A stretch of DNA of 37,089 bases from Runella limosa DSM 17973 (GTDB lineage: Bacteria > Bacteroidota > Bacteroidia > Cytophagales > Spirosomataceae), in the NCBI RefSeq assembly GCF_000482465.1, contig NZ_AXVJ01000067.1, positions 1 to 37,089 on the forward strand. The letters run 5' to 3'. This document shows positions 23,728-31,927 of this stretch, one piece after another (position 1 is the stretch's first letter; each line of letters opens with the position of its first letter). Under the pieces are notes generated by a model, which was not told the DNA's origin, ran no database searches, and was given only the letters and a program-made list of their open reading frames with translations. The translations under genes and the position numbers were made by a program.

Positions 23728-26700
23728 CTAACGCGCTCGCCAAAAACGGCGTAAGTCGAGCGTCGTTGGGTATTCAGGATTGATAAGTTCAATAGGGGTG
23801 TCAATTTTGAGGTCTTTTTTATTCTCGGCCATAAAACGCGAAACCGAAGCGCCTTGGTTTGTGATGACTTCGATGGCGTCTTGCTTGGCAGAAGGCGTAT
23901 GCCCAAAATCCCAGAAACGACTAATTCGCCGCGATTCGGCCTCATAACTATTGACAGGATAGGTATCGAAGCTACGGCCGCCAGGGTGAGTGACAAAATA
24001 CGTACAACCTCCCAGCACGCGGTTATTCCAAGTATCCACAATGTCGAATACCAAGGGGGCGTCCACACCAACTGTAGGATGCAGCGCCGACGGAGGGTTC
24101 CAGGCTTTGTACCGAATACCCGAGACGTATTCTCCCTTCACGCCTGTGCTGCGCAACGGCACACGGCAGCCATTACAAATCAGGATGTGACGTTCTTCAA
24201 CAAAACCACTTACTTTGACTTGAAGGCGTTCGAGCGACGAATCGACAAAACGAGCCGTGCCAGCGCTGGAAAGTTCTTCACCCAAGACGTGCCAAGGCTC
24301 AATGCCCAGTCGCAAATCGAGTTGGATATTCCCTACCGAAATATTACCATAATGCGGGAAACGGAACTCAAAGAAGGCATCAAACCACGAAATGTCGAAG
24401 TGATAGCCTGCGTCTTTTAAGTCATTTACGACATCCACCATGTCGAGGTAAGCAAAGTGAGGTAACAAGAAGCGGTCGTGTAGCTCGGTGCCCCAGCGAA
24501 TGAGTTTTTTCTTGTAAGGTTGTTTCCAAAATTTGGCAATCAACGCCCGCACCAAGAGGTTTTGCACCAAGTTCATGTGCTTGTGGGGAGGCATATCAAA
24601 TGCCCTAAATTCGAGAATCCCCAAGCGTCCCGTAGAAGAGTCGGGCGAGTACAGTTTATCAATGCAAAATTCGGTACGGTGGGTGTTGCCTGTGATGTCC
24701 ACCAACAGGTTTCTAAATATCCTGTCCACCATCCAAAACGGAACATCTTCGTTTTCAGGGATTTGGTCGAATGCAATTTCAACTTCGTACAAACGCTCAT
24801 CGCGGCCTTCGTCGAAACGTGGTGCTTGGCTGGTAGGGCCAATAAATGGCCCCGCAAACAAATAACTCAACGCGGGGTGATGCTGCCAGTAGGTAAGCAA
24901 ACTACGCAGCAAATCTGGCCGACGAAGCACGGGGCTATCGGCAGGTTTGGCGCCACCAATGGTCACGTGGTTGCCACCGCCCGTGCCTGTATGACGGCCG
25001 TCCACCATAAATTTGTCGGTGCCAAGGCGTGCTAGAAAGGCTTCTTCGTAGAGGGCAGTTGTGTTGTCAACAAGTTCTTGCCAAGTTTTAGAGGGGTGAA
25101 TATTCACTTCAATTACCCCTGGGTCAGGCGTAACCATCAATTTTTGGATACGGTAGTCCGAAGGCGGTGTATAGCCTTCAATTCGCACAGGCATTTGTAG
25201 TTTCTCGGCCGTTACTTCTACCGAAGCTACCAAATCGAGGTAGTGCTCCAAATAATCGGTTGGGGGTAAAAAAACGTAAATGATTCCATCTCTTTCTTCT
25301 ACCGACAGGGCCGTTGTGAAAGTATTCAATTCAAAAAGAATGGATTTATCTTCTTCATCTTCCGACTCGTTTTTGGAAGAGGTAGGTAGTTGATAATCAG
25401 GTGCAATGGCTCCGTATCTTTTTTCAGCAGCGGCATGGTGTGTTCCTAAGTCATCCAATTCTTCAAATGGACTCCGTTCTACGATTGGCTCTTTTTTGCT
25501 TTTTGCAACCTTAGGCAAAGATTCTAAAGGCAAACGCAAACCAGCGGGAGAGTTTCCAGGAATTAAAAAGACATGTTTTCTTCTAAATTCCCACAGACAG
25601 CTCGTCCAAGCGTTGGTTTCATACAGCCATTTGAGGGGCAACACGTAACCAGTAGGGTTGTTTAAGCCTTTTTCAAAAATTTTAGCCATTGTTTGCCGCT
25701 GAAGTGAATCTTTTAGATTCACTTCAAGTGGGTCAAGATTGACGGGCAGTTTGCCTTCTTCTAACGCCCAATAAATCGGGTCTTCGTAAGTTGGTTTTAG
25801 ATTTTGAGGGTTGATTCCCAGGTACTTTGTTAGCTCTTGGGCAAAAATATGGGCATCTTCAAACGTATAATTTGTTTCATTTTCTTTGGCTACTAGCGCA
25901 TCATTTTTCCAGATTGGCAAGCCATCTTTCCGCCAGTAAAGTGCATATTGCCAGCGCGGAAATAATTCGCCTGGGTACCATTTTCCTTGTCCGAAATGTA
26001 ACAAACCACCGTGGGCAAAGCGATTTTTTAAGCGCAAAGCCAAGTCGTACGCCAGTTTTCGCTTGAGCGGGCCGTCGGCCGCGGAATTCCATTCGGGCGA
26101 TTCGTAATCGTCAATCGAAACAAAGGTAGGTTCTCCGCCCATTGTGAGCCGTACGTCGCCGTCTTGTAAGTCTTTTTCGACAACATTTCCGACTTGCATA
26201 ATGGCTTCCCATTGCGCCTCGCTGTAGGGTTTAGTGACCCGAGGGTCTTCGTGAATCCGAAACACTTGGTTGTCAAATTCAAACGAAACCTCACAAACGT
26301 CAGTGGCCCCCGTCACTGGAGCGGCACTTGCAAAGTCTGGCGTACAGCAAAGCGGAATGTGTCCTTCACTGGCAAACAGCCCCGAAGTAGGGTCTAGCCC
26401 AATCCAGCCTGCCCCAGGAATGTAGGCTTCTACCCAAGCGTGCAAATCGGTAAAATCTTTTTCAGGTCCTGAAGGCCCATCCAGCGATTTGACATCAGAA
26501 GTCAGCTGCACCAAATAGCCAGATACAAACCTCGCTGCAATTCCTAAATGACGAAGCACTTGCACGAACAACCAAGCCGAATCGCGGCAAGAACCGCTGC
26601 GTTTGGTGAGGGTTTCTTCGCAAGTTTGCACGCCAGGCTCCATGCGTACATTGTAAAACAAGTCGCTAAAAATCCGCTGATTTAGGTGTACCAAATAGTC

Positions 26701-27129
26701 AACGGTGTTTATATCGGTCGTGATTTTGTTTTGCTCAATCCAATCGACCAGCAATGACCCTGACTCGCGCGCTTCTAAATAGGGGAGTAGTTCTTTGCTC
26801 AAAAGGTCGTCGTACTTAAATGGGAATTTTGTGGCGTACTCTTCCACAAAAAAATCGAAGGGGTTGATGACCTGCATTCGGGCAATGACCTCTACTTCGA
26901 CGCTTAACTCAGTGGTTTTTTCGGGAAAAACAACCCGCGCTTGGTAGTTGCCAAAAGGGTCTTGTTGCCAATTGATAAAGTGGTTCTTTGGCGAAATTTT
27001 GAAAGAATACCCTTCGATGGGCGTCCGTGAATGGGGCGCTGGCCGTAACCGAAATACGTGAGGAGAAAGGCTTACGCTACGGTCGAAGATGTACTTGGTT
27101 TTGTGGGAAATAGCAACTTTTATTGACAT
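23728..27129 (-). CDS. Transglutaminase-like domain fused to DUF2126 putative amidoligase
   Basis: Starting at ATG 27129 (MSIKVAISHKTKYIFDRS) the protein has 1133 residues; an ATG 9 bp upstream is possible. Residues about 1-290 are a transglutaminase-like module with N-terminal beta domain and triad C181 (RSGSCRDSAW), H230 (DLHAWVEAY) and D246 (GLDPTSG). The rest is DUF2126: DVRLTMGGEPTFVSIDD, then DGRHTGTGGGNHVTIGGAK, THRTEFCIDKLYSPDSS and LGILEFRAFDMPPHKHMN. DUF2126 has been proposed to be a glutamine-synthetase-like COOH-NH2 ligase; the His/Asn-rich and Glu/Arg motifs here fit that idea. One polypeptide would then both cut and form amide bonds. It is the first gene of the array with the ATP-grasp/alpha-E and second transglutaminase genes. 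No signal peptide; cytoplasmic. Confidence 0.9.
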   Translation of the reverse strand: MSIKVAISHKTKYIFDRSVSLSPHVFRLRPAPHSRTPIEGYSFKISPKNHFINWQQDPFGNYQARVVFPEKTTELSVEVEVIARMQVINPFDFFVEEYATKFPFKYDDLLSKELLPYLEARESGSLLVDWIEQNKITTDINTVDYLVHLNQRIFSDLFYNVRMEPGVQTCEETLTKRSGSCRDSAWLFVQVLRHLGIAARFVSGYLVQLTSDVKSLDGPSGPEKDFTDLHAWVEAYIPGAGWIGLDPTSGLFASEGHIPLCCTPDFASAAPVTGATDVCEVSFEFDNQVFRIHEDPRVTKPYSEAQWEAIMQVGNVVEKDLQDGDVRLTMGGEPTFVSIDDYESPEWNSAADGPLKRKLAYDLALRLKNRFAHGGLLHFGQGKWYPGELFPRWQYALYWRKDGLPIWKNDALVAKENETNYTFEDAHIFAQELTKYLGINPQNLKPTYEDPIYWALEEGKLPVNLDPLEVNLKDSLQRQTMAKIFEKGLNNPTGYVLPLKWLYETNAWTSCLWEFRRKHVFLIPGNSPAGLRLPLESLPKVAKSKKEPIVERSPFEELDDLGTHHAAAEKRYGAIAPDYQLPTSSKNESEDEEDKSILFELNTFTTALSVEERDGIIYVFLPPTDYLEHYLDLVASVEVTAEKLQMPVRIEGYTPPSDYRIQKLMVTPDPGVIEVNIHPSKTWQELVDNTTALYEEAFLARLGTDKFMVDGRHTGTGGGNHVTIGGAKPADSPVLRRPDLLRSLLTYWQHHPALSYLFAGPFIGPTSQAPRFDEGRDERLYEVEIAFDQIPENEDVPFWMVDRIFRNLLVDITGNTHRTEFCIDKLYSPDSSTGRLGILEFRAFDMPPHKHMNLVQNLLVRALIAKFWKQPYKKKLIRWGTELHDRFLLPHFAYLDMVDVVNDLKDAGYHFDISWFDAFFEFRFPHYGNISVGNIQLDLRLGIEPWHVLGEELSSAGTARFVDSSLERLQVKVSGFVEERHILICNGCRVPLRSTGVKGEYVSGIRYKAWNPPSALHPTVGVDAPLVFDIVDTWNNRVLGGCTYFVTHPGGRSFDTYPVNSYEAESRRISRFWDFGHTPSAKQDAIEVITNQGASVSRFMAENKKDLKIDTPIELINPEYPTTLDLRRFWRAR

Positions 27130-27288
27130 AGCCAGCAACGAAAAGTTAAGAAGTTAACAGTGGGTTGACAAGAAACCGTCGAAAGACGTTCTATGTAAAA
27201 AAAGCAAAAAATGTTGGATAAAATAAGCCCAGACCTGAAAAATTATACTTTTCCTTCGAGGAGTAATAAGCGGTTGGAGGCCGTTCAT

Positions 27289-28026
27289 TCAAAGTCCCAG
27301 ACTTTTTAGAAATCCTTCGCGGTAACTACTACCAATGGGTACCTCATGGGACTGGATAAAAACGCGGTTTCCCTCGATGTGGGTGATTCTAGCTTTATTA
27401 ATCAAAAACGAACGATGCACCCGTAAAAAATGCGTTGACGGAAGTAATTCCTCAAAACTTGAAAAAGTCATACTTGGAAGCAGCGTATGTTGCGTGGTGA
27501 CAACCTTCGTGTAATTCCCCTGCGCTTCTGCAAACAGCAAGTCGTCGTGCATGATTTTGAAAATTTTGCCATCTGCTTTCAGAAATAAATAATCTTCTTG
27601 CCTGTCGTAAGAAAGGTTTCCCCCATTGGGAGGGGTGGTGCGCCACTGCGACGCCGTGCGGCTTAGGGGGCTTTTGTCCAATGCTTTGTCCACTGCCACA
27701 ATAAAGCGTTCGAGTGAGAAAGGTTTTAGCAAATAGTCACAAGCGGCCAAATCGAACGCATCGACGGCATATTCTTTGTAGGCCGTCGTAAAAATGACTT
27801 GTGGTGGATTTTTTAAGGTTTTTAAAAATGAAATGCCATTTAAGACGGGCATATTGATGTCCAAAAACAGGAGGTCGATTTGTTGAGTTTGTAACATCGA
27901 CTTTGCTTCCAAAGCATTGCCACAAGCTGCCACAACTGTCAAAAAGGGTAAGTGGCTGCAATATGCTTTGATGATTTCTCGCGCAATGGGCTCATCGTCA
28001 ACAATTAGGCAGTTCATTTGGGGCAT
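27289..28026 (-). CDS. LytTR-family response regulator
   Basis: The 245-residue protein begins with a receiver domain: acidic pocket VDDEP, phospho-acceptor D56 in LLFLDINMP, threonine in IFTTAYKEYAV and lysine in YLLKPFSLERF. A LytTR DNA-binding domain follows from about residue 140 (DYLFLKADGKIFKIMHDDLLFAEAQGNYTKV, shown here in part; HFLRVHRSFLINKARITH; VPIGSSYREGF). It is the partner of the LytS-type kinase encoded 75 bp upstream on the same strand. In Bacteroidota such pairs often control a neighbouring membrane or transport gene, here most simply the divergent outer-membrane protein gene at 29382. A second in-frame ATG three codons in is an equally possible start. Confidence 0.93.
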   Translation of the reverse strand: MPQMNCLIVDDEPIAREIIKAYCSHLPFLTVVAACGNALEAKSMLQTQQIDLLFLDINMPVLNGISFLKTLKNPPQVIFTTAYKEYAVDAFDLAACDYLLKPFSLERFIVAVDKALDKSPLSRTASQWRTTPPNGGNLSYDRQEDYLFLKADGKIFKIMHDDLLFAEAQGNYTKVVTTQHTLLPSMTFSSFEELLPSTHFLRVHRSFLINKARITHIEGNRVFIQSHEVPIGSSYREGFLKSLGL

Positions 28027-28101
28027 AGTTGAATTAGGAAGTAAAAATTAGGAGGTAAGAAATCGAAAATTACTCATATCTCCTAACTCATCGCTCATCA
28101 T

Positions 28102-29130
28102 TTACTTCATCTTCAGTCGCAACATGATTTGATAAAAACCCTCTTCTTCTTCAATTCTTAACTCATGTTCGTTTGGGTAAAGCAATTCTAGTCGTTTTCT
28201 AATACTTGCCAGACCAAAACCGCTGTGTTTGTCAATCACATTTTCGCCTTCTTGCGGCAGACTAAATGAATTTTTTACGGAGAATAGAATTGAATCTGCC
28301 CAGGTTTTGAGGGTGATTTCTACAAAAATATGTTCTTCAGCAGTGTTTTTGGAGTGTTTAAAGGCATTTTCGATAAATACAATCAGCAACATGGGGGCGA
28401 TTTTGATGTCGGGGCTAGGAAGTGACTCGAATGTGCTGGTGAGCATTAGCCGTTCGCCAATGCGTATTTTCTCAAAATCAATGTAATTGTTGATGTAGGT
28501 CAGTTCGTCTTTCAACGGGACAAATACTTCTTTGGTGTCATAGACCGAATACCGCAACAAATCGGCCAATTTTAATAAAAGTGGCGGGATTTTTTCGTGC
28601 TGGGTAATCGATAATCCGTACAAATTATTGAGTGTATTGAACAAAAAATGGGGACTTAGCTGCGATTGTAGTAGCTGCAATTCACTTTTACTGTGGGCGG
28701 CCGACGTTTGGGCTTCGCGCAATTGAAATTGAACATTGTGCCTAACTATTTTAATCAAACCACCCAAAAGCAACGGGATAAATACGAGCGGAATCCAAAA
28801 TAAAAATTTGATGAGTCTATTTCCCTGAAAAGGAAGGACAAATACCGCGACAATACACCCAATAATCAACAAAATCATTGCAATAACGTATTCATTATCA
28901 ATGGGTTTTTTGAAAGAAATCCAGAGTTGAGAAAGATGCCTTCCCGCAAATACGCCTATAATAAATAAAAAAGTAATGGCTGAGGCCGTGGCTTCATCTT
29001 CGTGAACTCCCACGTTTCTGACGTAGATTTCAATCATCAAAAATGAAGGAACGCTGAAAAGAAGCGATAGGTAAATATAGAGCTGTTTCCCGAAAAAAGA
29101 GGTTAGCCAGTGATTTTGTGGAGTACTCAT
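28102..29130 (-). CDS. LytS/YehU-type sensor histidine kinase
   Basis: From the ATG at 29130 the product is 342 residues with four hydrophobic spans in the first 130 residues, a short coiled linker (LREAQTSAAHSKSELQLLQSQ), and the His_kinase domain typical of LytS-like proteins. The phospho-acceptor H161 lies in LSPHFLFNTLNNL, the N-box is MLLIVFIENAFKHS, and the G-box is HSGFGLASIRKRLELLYP. The frame is open for 135 bp further upstream, but that part would lengthen the N-terminus with unrelated sequence and cover the candidate promoter, so the shorter start is preferred. It forms an operon with the LytTR regulator. The sensed signal is unknown; the membrane spans lack a large extracytoplasmic domain. 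Confidence 0.92.
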   Translation of the reverse strand: MSTPQNHWLTSFFGKQLYIYLSLLFSVPSFLMIEIYVRNVGVHEDEATASAITFLFIIGVFAGRHLSQLWISFKKPIDNEYVIAMILLIIGCIVAVFVLPFQGNRLIKFLFWIPLVFIPLLLGGLIKIVRHNVQFQLREAQTSAAHSKSELQLLQSQLSPHFLFNTLNNLYGLSITQHEKIPPLLLKLADLLRYSVYDTKEVFVPLKDELTYINNYIDFEKIRIGERLMLTSTFESLPSPDIKIAPMLLIVFIENAFKHSKNTAEEHIFVEITLKTWADSILFSVKNSFSLPQEGENVIDKHSGFGLASIRKRLELLYPNEHELRIEEEEGFYQIMLRLKMK

Positions 29131-29166
29131 GGGCGTACTGTTTACGTGTGTTGATTGAACTGGCAG

Positions 29167-29174
29167 CAAAGTTG
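29167..29174 (-). promoter_or_regulatory. Candidate -7 promoter element for the kinase-regulator operon
   Basis: Read on the minus strand this is CAACTTTG, a 7-of-8... match in the fixed positions except the first base to TAnnTTTG. It would start transcription about 30 bp before the ATG at 29130, which agrees with the shorter kinase start. A TTGC lies about 23 bp upstream as a poor -33 box. Weak evidence. Confidence 0.25.
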
Positions 29175-29381
29175 AATAATTCGGGAAATGCAAGGTTATT
29201 TTCAGGACGAACACTTCCAAAACGCTGACGGAAACCTTGTGGAAGACCACCAACCAGTTCGACACCCAAAATCAGTATTCTGTCAGACTTTTGGCAAGAT
29301 ACGACAGGTTTTTTTTAGCGCGCAAAACTGCCAACGCAAATTTGCTTCGTCAAAATTGACCAACGCTTAAAAAACACCTAC

Positions 29382-31826
29382 ATGAAACCAGCAGCCATTT
29401 TGTTATTGACCTTTTTGTCATTTACGCTCTTCGCCCAAACGGCTTCCAGAAACATCAGTGGAACGGTAAAAGACACCCAGAATGAAACCATTCCTGGAGC
29501 TACGGTAAAACTTTTAAAAGCCTCGGATTCGACCATGATTTTGGGAGAAATTACCAATTCAGACGGTAAATTTCAGTTCAATAAACTACCCAATGGTGCT
29601 TACCTACTGGCCATTACGGCCATGGGGCAAAAGCTTTTTATGAGTACGATATTGACGCTGGACGATGCTCGAACTACCCTAGTATTGCCTATTATCGTGC
29701 TTTTACCCGCCAAAAACATCGAATTGAAAGAAGTAGTCGTCAAGGCCAAACGCCCGTTGATTGAACAAGATATTGACAAGACGATTGTCAACGTCGAATC
29801 CATGATTAGCAGCGCTACGAGCAACACTTTGGAAGTACTGGAAAAAACACCTGGGGTGACCATCGGGATGAACGGGGAGATTAGCCTCAACGGAAAAAGC
29901 GGCATTTTGGTGCTGATTGACGGTCGGGCTACGTATATGTCGGGGCAAGATTTGGCGGCGTACCTCAAATCACTGCCAGGAGGCTTGTTGGATAAAATTG
30001 AATTGATGGACAATCCGTCGTCAAAATATGATGCAGCGGGCAACGCCATCATTAATATTCGTTTGAAAAAGAACCGAGTAGGTGGGTTTATGGGAAGCGT
30101 TTCAATTGCTTCTAGCCAAGGAGTTTATGGAAGAAACAATGGCGCAATGAACCTGAACTACAATCATAAAAAGTTGAATGTGTTTGCCAATTTGGGAGCC
30201 AACCGTGAAAAAAACTATAACCTAGATGTATTTGACCGACGCTTTTACTCGGCAGTGGGGCAGCAACTTTCTAATGTTGAATTGCTTAACAATGCGGTTA
30301 CGAATGCCAAAAGCCTGAATGCTATTTTGGGAGTAGATTATACCGCAAGTGCAAAAAATACCTACGGGTTTTTGTTGAACTTGAACGGTGGAAATCGAAG
30401 TTCAGTGACTGATTATCAAAGCAATAACTACAATGCTGCCCGCTTGCTGGACGCAGTAGGGAATGGGGTAACTGGAATTAACGACAAAAGAAAAAACGTG
30501 GGTGCTAACCTCAATTTTCAGCATAAATTTAACACCAAAGGCCGCGAATTGATGGCGGACTTGAACTATCTTAATTATCTTTCTAATGGCAACCAACGGG
30601 TTCGGAATTTTAGTTATTGGCCCGAAGGTACGTTGAACGATAGCGAAGAATTTCTGTACCTCGTACCCAGTAAAATCAAAATCTATACCGCGAAAGTGGA
30701 TTATATCCATCCCTTCAAAAACAAAGGTAGTTGGGAAGCGGGTGTCAAATCGAGTGTGATTGATAACGACAATCGCTCGGATTATTTTGACGTCATTGGC
30801 CTAACCCAACGCATCGACAACACGAAATCGAATCATTTTAAGTACCGCGAAAACATCCATGCAGCCTACCTAAATACCCGAAAAGAGTGGAAACGGGTGG
30901 GAGTGCAGCTTGGGCTACGCGCCGAAACGACCCAAGCGTGGGGCAATCAATTAGGCAATGAAGCGGTGAAAGGAAGTACGTTTACCAAAAATTATACAAA
31001 GCTGTTTCCTGCGGTTTTTGTCAACTATAAACTGGATAGTTTGAACAGAAATTCGTTGAATTTGAGTTTTTCTCGTCGAATAAATCGCCCCGATTACCAG
31101 TCGTTTAATCCGTTTGTGTTTTTTAGAGACCAATATTCTTATACCGCTGGCAATCCGTTGCTATTGCCCCAGTACCAAAACCGCTTTGAGTTGAAATTTC
31201 AACACAAACATTGGCTACAAATGGGGTTGAGTTACAATCATTTTACCAATCTTATTTTTCAAACGACAGAGGCTGTGGACACGATTTTTATTACTCGCCC
31301 CAACAACGTTGCCAAGGGTTCTATGCTGTTGCTGAACACCACCGTGTCTGCTTCGCCAACCAAATGGTGGAATTTGATTTACACGTTGCGATTATCGAAA
31401 CTGGGCCTCAATGGGATGAGTTATACCGAAAAATTGGATCTAACGGCTTACATCGCGCGGTTTGAGGTTTATAACCAATTTCGATTTGCCAAAGGATGGA
31501 GCGCCGATTTGTCGGGCTATTATGCAAGTTCAGACCTCAACGGGCAGGCATATACCGCTGGCATGTACCGAGTGTGGGTGGCAGTTCAGAAGAAAATTTG
31601 GAAAGATAAAGCCAGCCTTCGACTTACCGTTGATGATATATTTCACTCGTGGATACGTCACAACCGCTCGGTCGGTATCAAGCAAGCTCAGTTTTTTCAG
31701 ACCAATGAATCAGACACCCAGCGAATAGGAGTTGCTTTTTCGTATCGCTTTGGAAAGGATGCTTTTGCCCGCAAGCGACGACACAACGATAATGCGGCCG
31801 ACGATGAAAAAGGAAGGGTGCAATAA
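29382..31826 (+). CDS. Outer-membrane beta-barrel protein with carboxypeptidase-regulatory-like and plug domains
   Basis: The 814-residue protein has a signal peptide (about residues 1-19, TLFAQ). A carboxypeptidase-regulatory-like beta-sandwich follows (residues about 23-110, ISGTVKDTQNETIPGATVKL), then a TonB-receptor plug-like domain (about 115-225, with TLEVLEKTPGVTIGMNGEIS and IELMDNPSSKYDAAGNAI). The remainder is a barrel of the OMP_b-brl_3 type (INRPDYQSFNPFVFF, SYTAGNPLLLPQYQNRFELK). It ends SYRFG plus a charged tail of about 30 residues, as is common in this family. It probably binds or takes up a ligand at the outer membrane; no SusD partner is next to it. It is divergent from the LytS/LytTR operon, which likely regulates it, and ends in a strong terminator. 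Confidence 0.9.
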   Translation: MKPAAILLLTFLSFTLFAQTASRNISGTVKDTQNETIPGATVKLLKASDSTMILGEITNSDGKFQFNKLPNGAYLLAITAMGQKLFMSTILTLDDARTTLVLPIIVLLPAKNIELKEVVVKAKRPLIEQDIDKTIVNVESMISSATSNTLEVLEKTPGVTIGMNGEISLNGKSGILVLIDGRATYMSGQDLAAYLKSLPGGLLDKIELMDNPSSKYDAAGNAIINIRLKKNRVGGFMGSVSIASSQGVYGRNNGAMNLNYNHKKLNVFANLGANREKNYNLDVFDRRFYSAVGQQLSNVELLNNAVTNAKSLNAILGVDYTASAKNTYGFLLNLNGGNRSSVTDYQSNNYNAARLLDAVGNGVTGINDKRKNVGANLNFQHKFNTKGRELMADLNYLNYLSNGNQRVRNFSYWPEGTLNDSEEFLYLVPSKIKIYTAKVDYIHPFKNKGSWEAGVKSSVIDNDNRSDYFDVIGLTQRIDNTKSNHFKYRENIHAAYLNTRKEWKRVGVQLGLRAETTQAWGNQLGNEAVKGSTFTKNYTKLFPAVFVNYKLDSLNRNSLNLSFSRRINRPDYQSFNPFVFFRDQYSYTAGNPLLLPQYQNRFELKFQHKHWLQMGLSYNHFTNLIFQTTEAVDTIFITRPNNVAKGSMLLLNTTVSASPTKWWNLIYTLRLSKLGLNGMSYTEKLDLTAYIARFEVYNQFRFAKGWSADLSGYYASSDLNGQAYTAGMYRVWVAVQKKIWKDKASLRLTVDDIFHSWIRHNRSVGIKQAQFFQTNESDTQRIGVAFSYRFGKDAFARKRRHNDNAADDEKGRVQ

Positions 31827-31829
31827 GTT

Positions 31830-31876
31830 AGAAGATTATCGAAAATTTATTATTATTTTCGATAATCTTCTTTTTT
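31830..31876 (+). terminator. Strong rho-independent terminator after the outer-membrane gene
   Basis: AGAAGATTATCGAAAAT (31830-31846) and ATTTTCGATAATCTTCT (31855-31871) form a perfect 17-bp stem with an 8-nt AT loop, followed by a run of T to about 31876. It begins 4 bp after the stop codon and separates this gene from the DUF1593 genes. The next gene's start at 31928 is downstream of it. Confidence 0.9.
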
Positions 31877-31927
31877 GTGTGTATAATTGCGTATTATTTC
31901 AAAAAAATACTGTTAAAAGATAATTTG

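Noticed and set aside
23854-24420. Open plus-strand frame of 188 codons, and a second of 171 codons at 24520-25035
   Set aside because: Antisense shadows of the DUF2126 gene, whose minus-strand motifs are conserved throughout; the plus-strand translations look random.
29131-29265. Upstream extension of the sensor kinase
   Set aside because: The extra 45 residues have no family match and cover a candidate promoter; the ATG at 29130 precedes the first membrane span directly.
31877-31927. Upstream start for DUF1593 copy 1
   Set aside because: The extension (MCIIAYYFKKILLKDN) begins right at the terminator T-tract and precedes an excellent signal peptide that starts at 31928.
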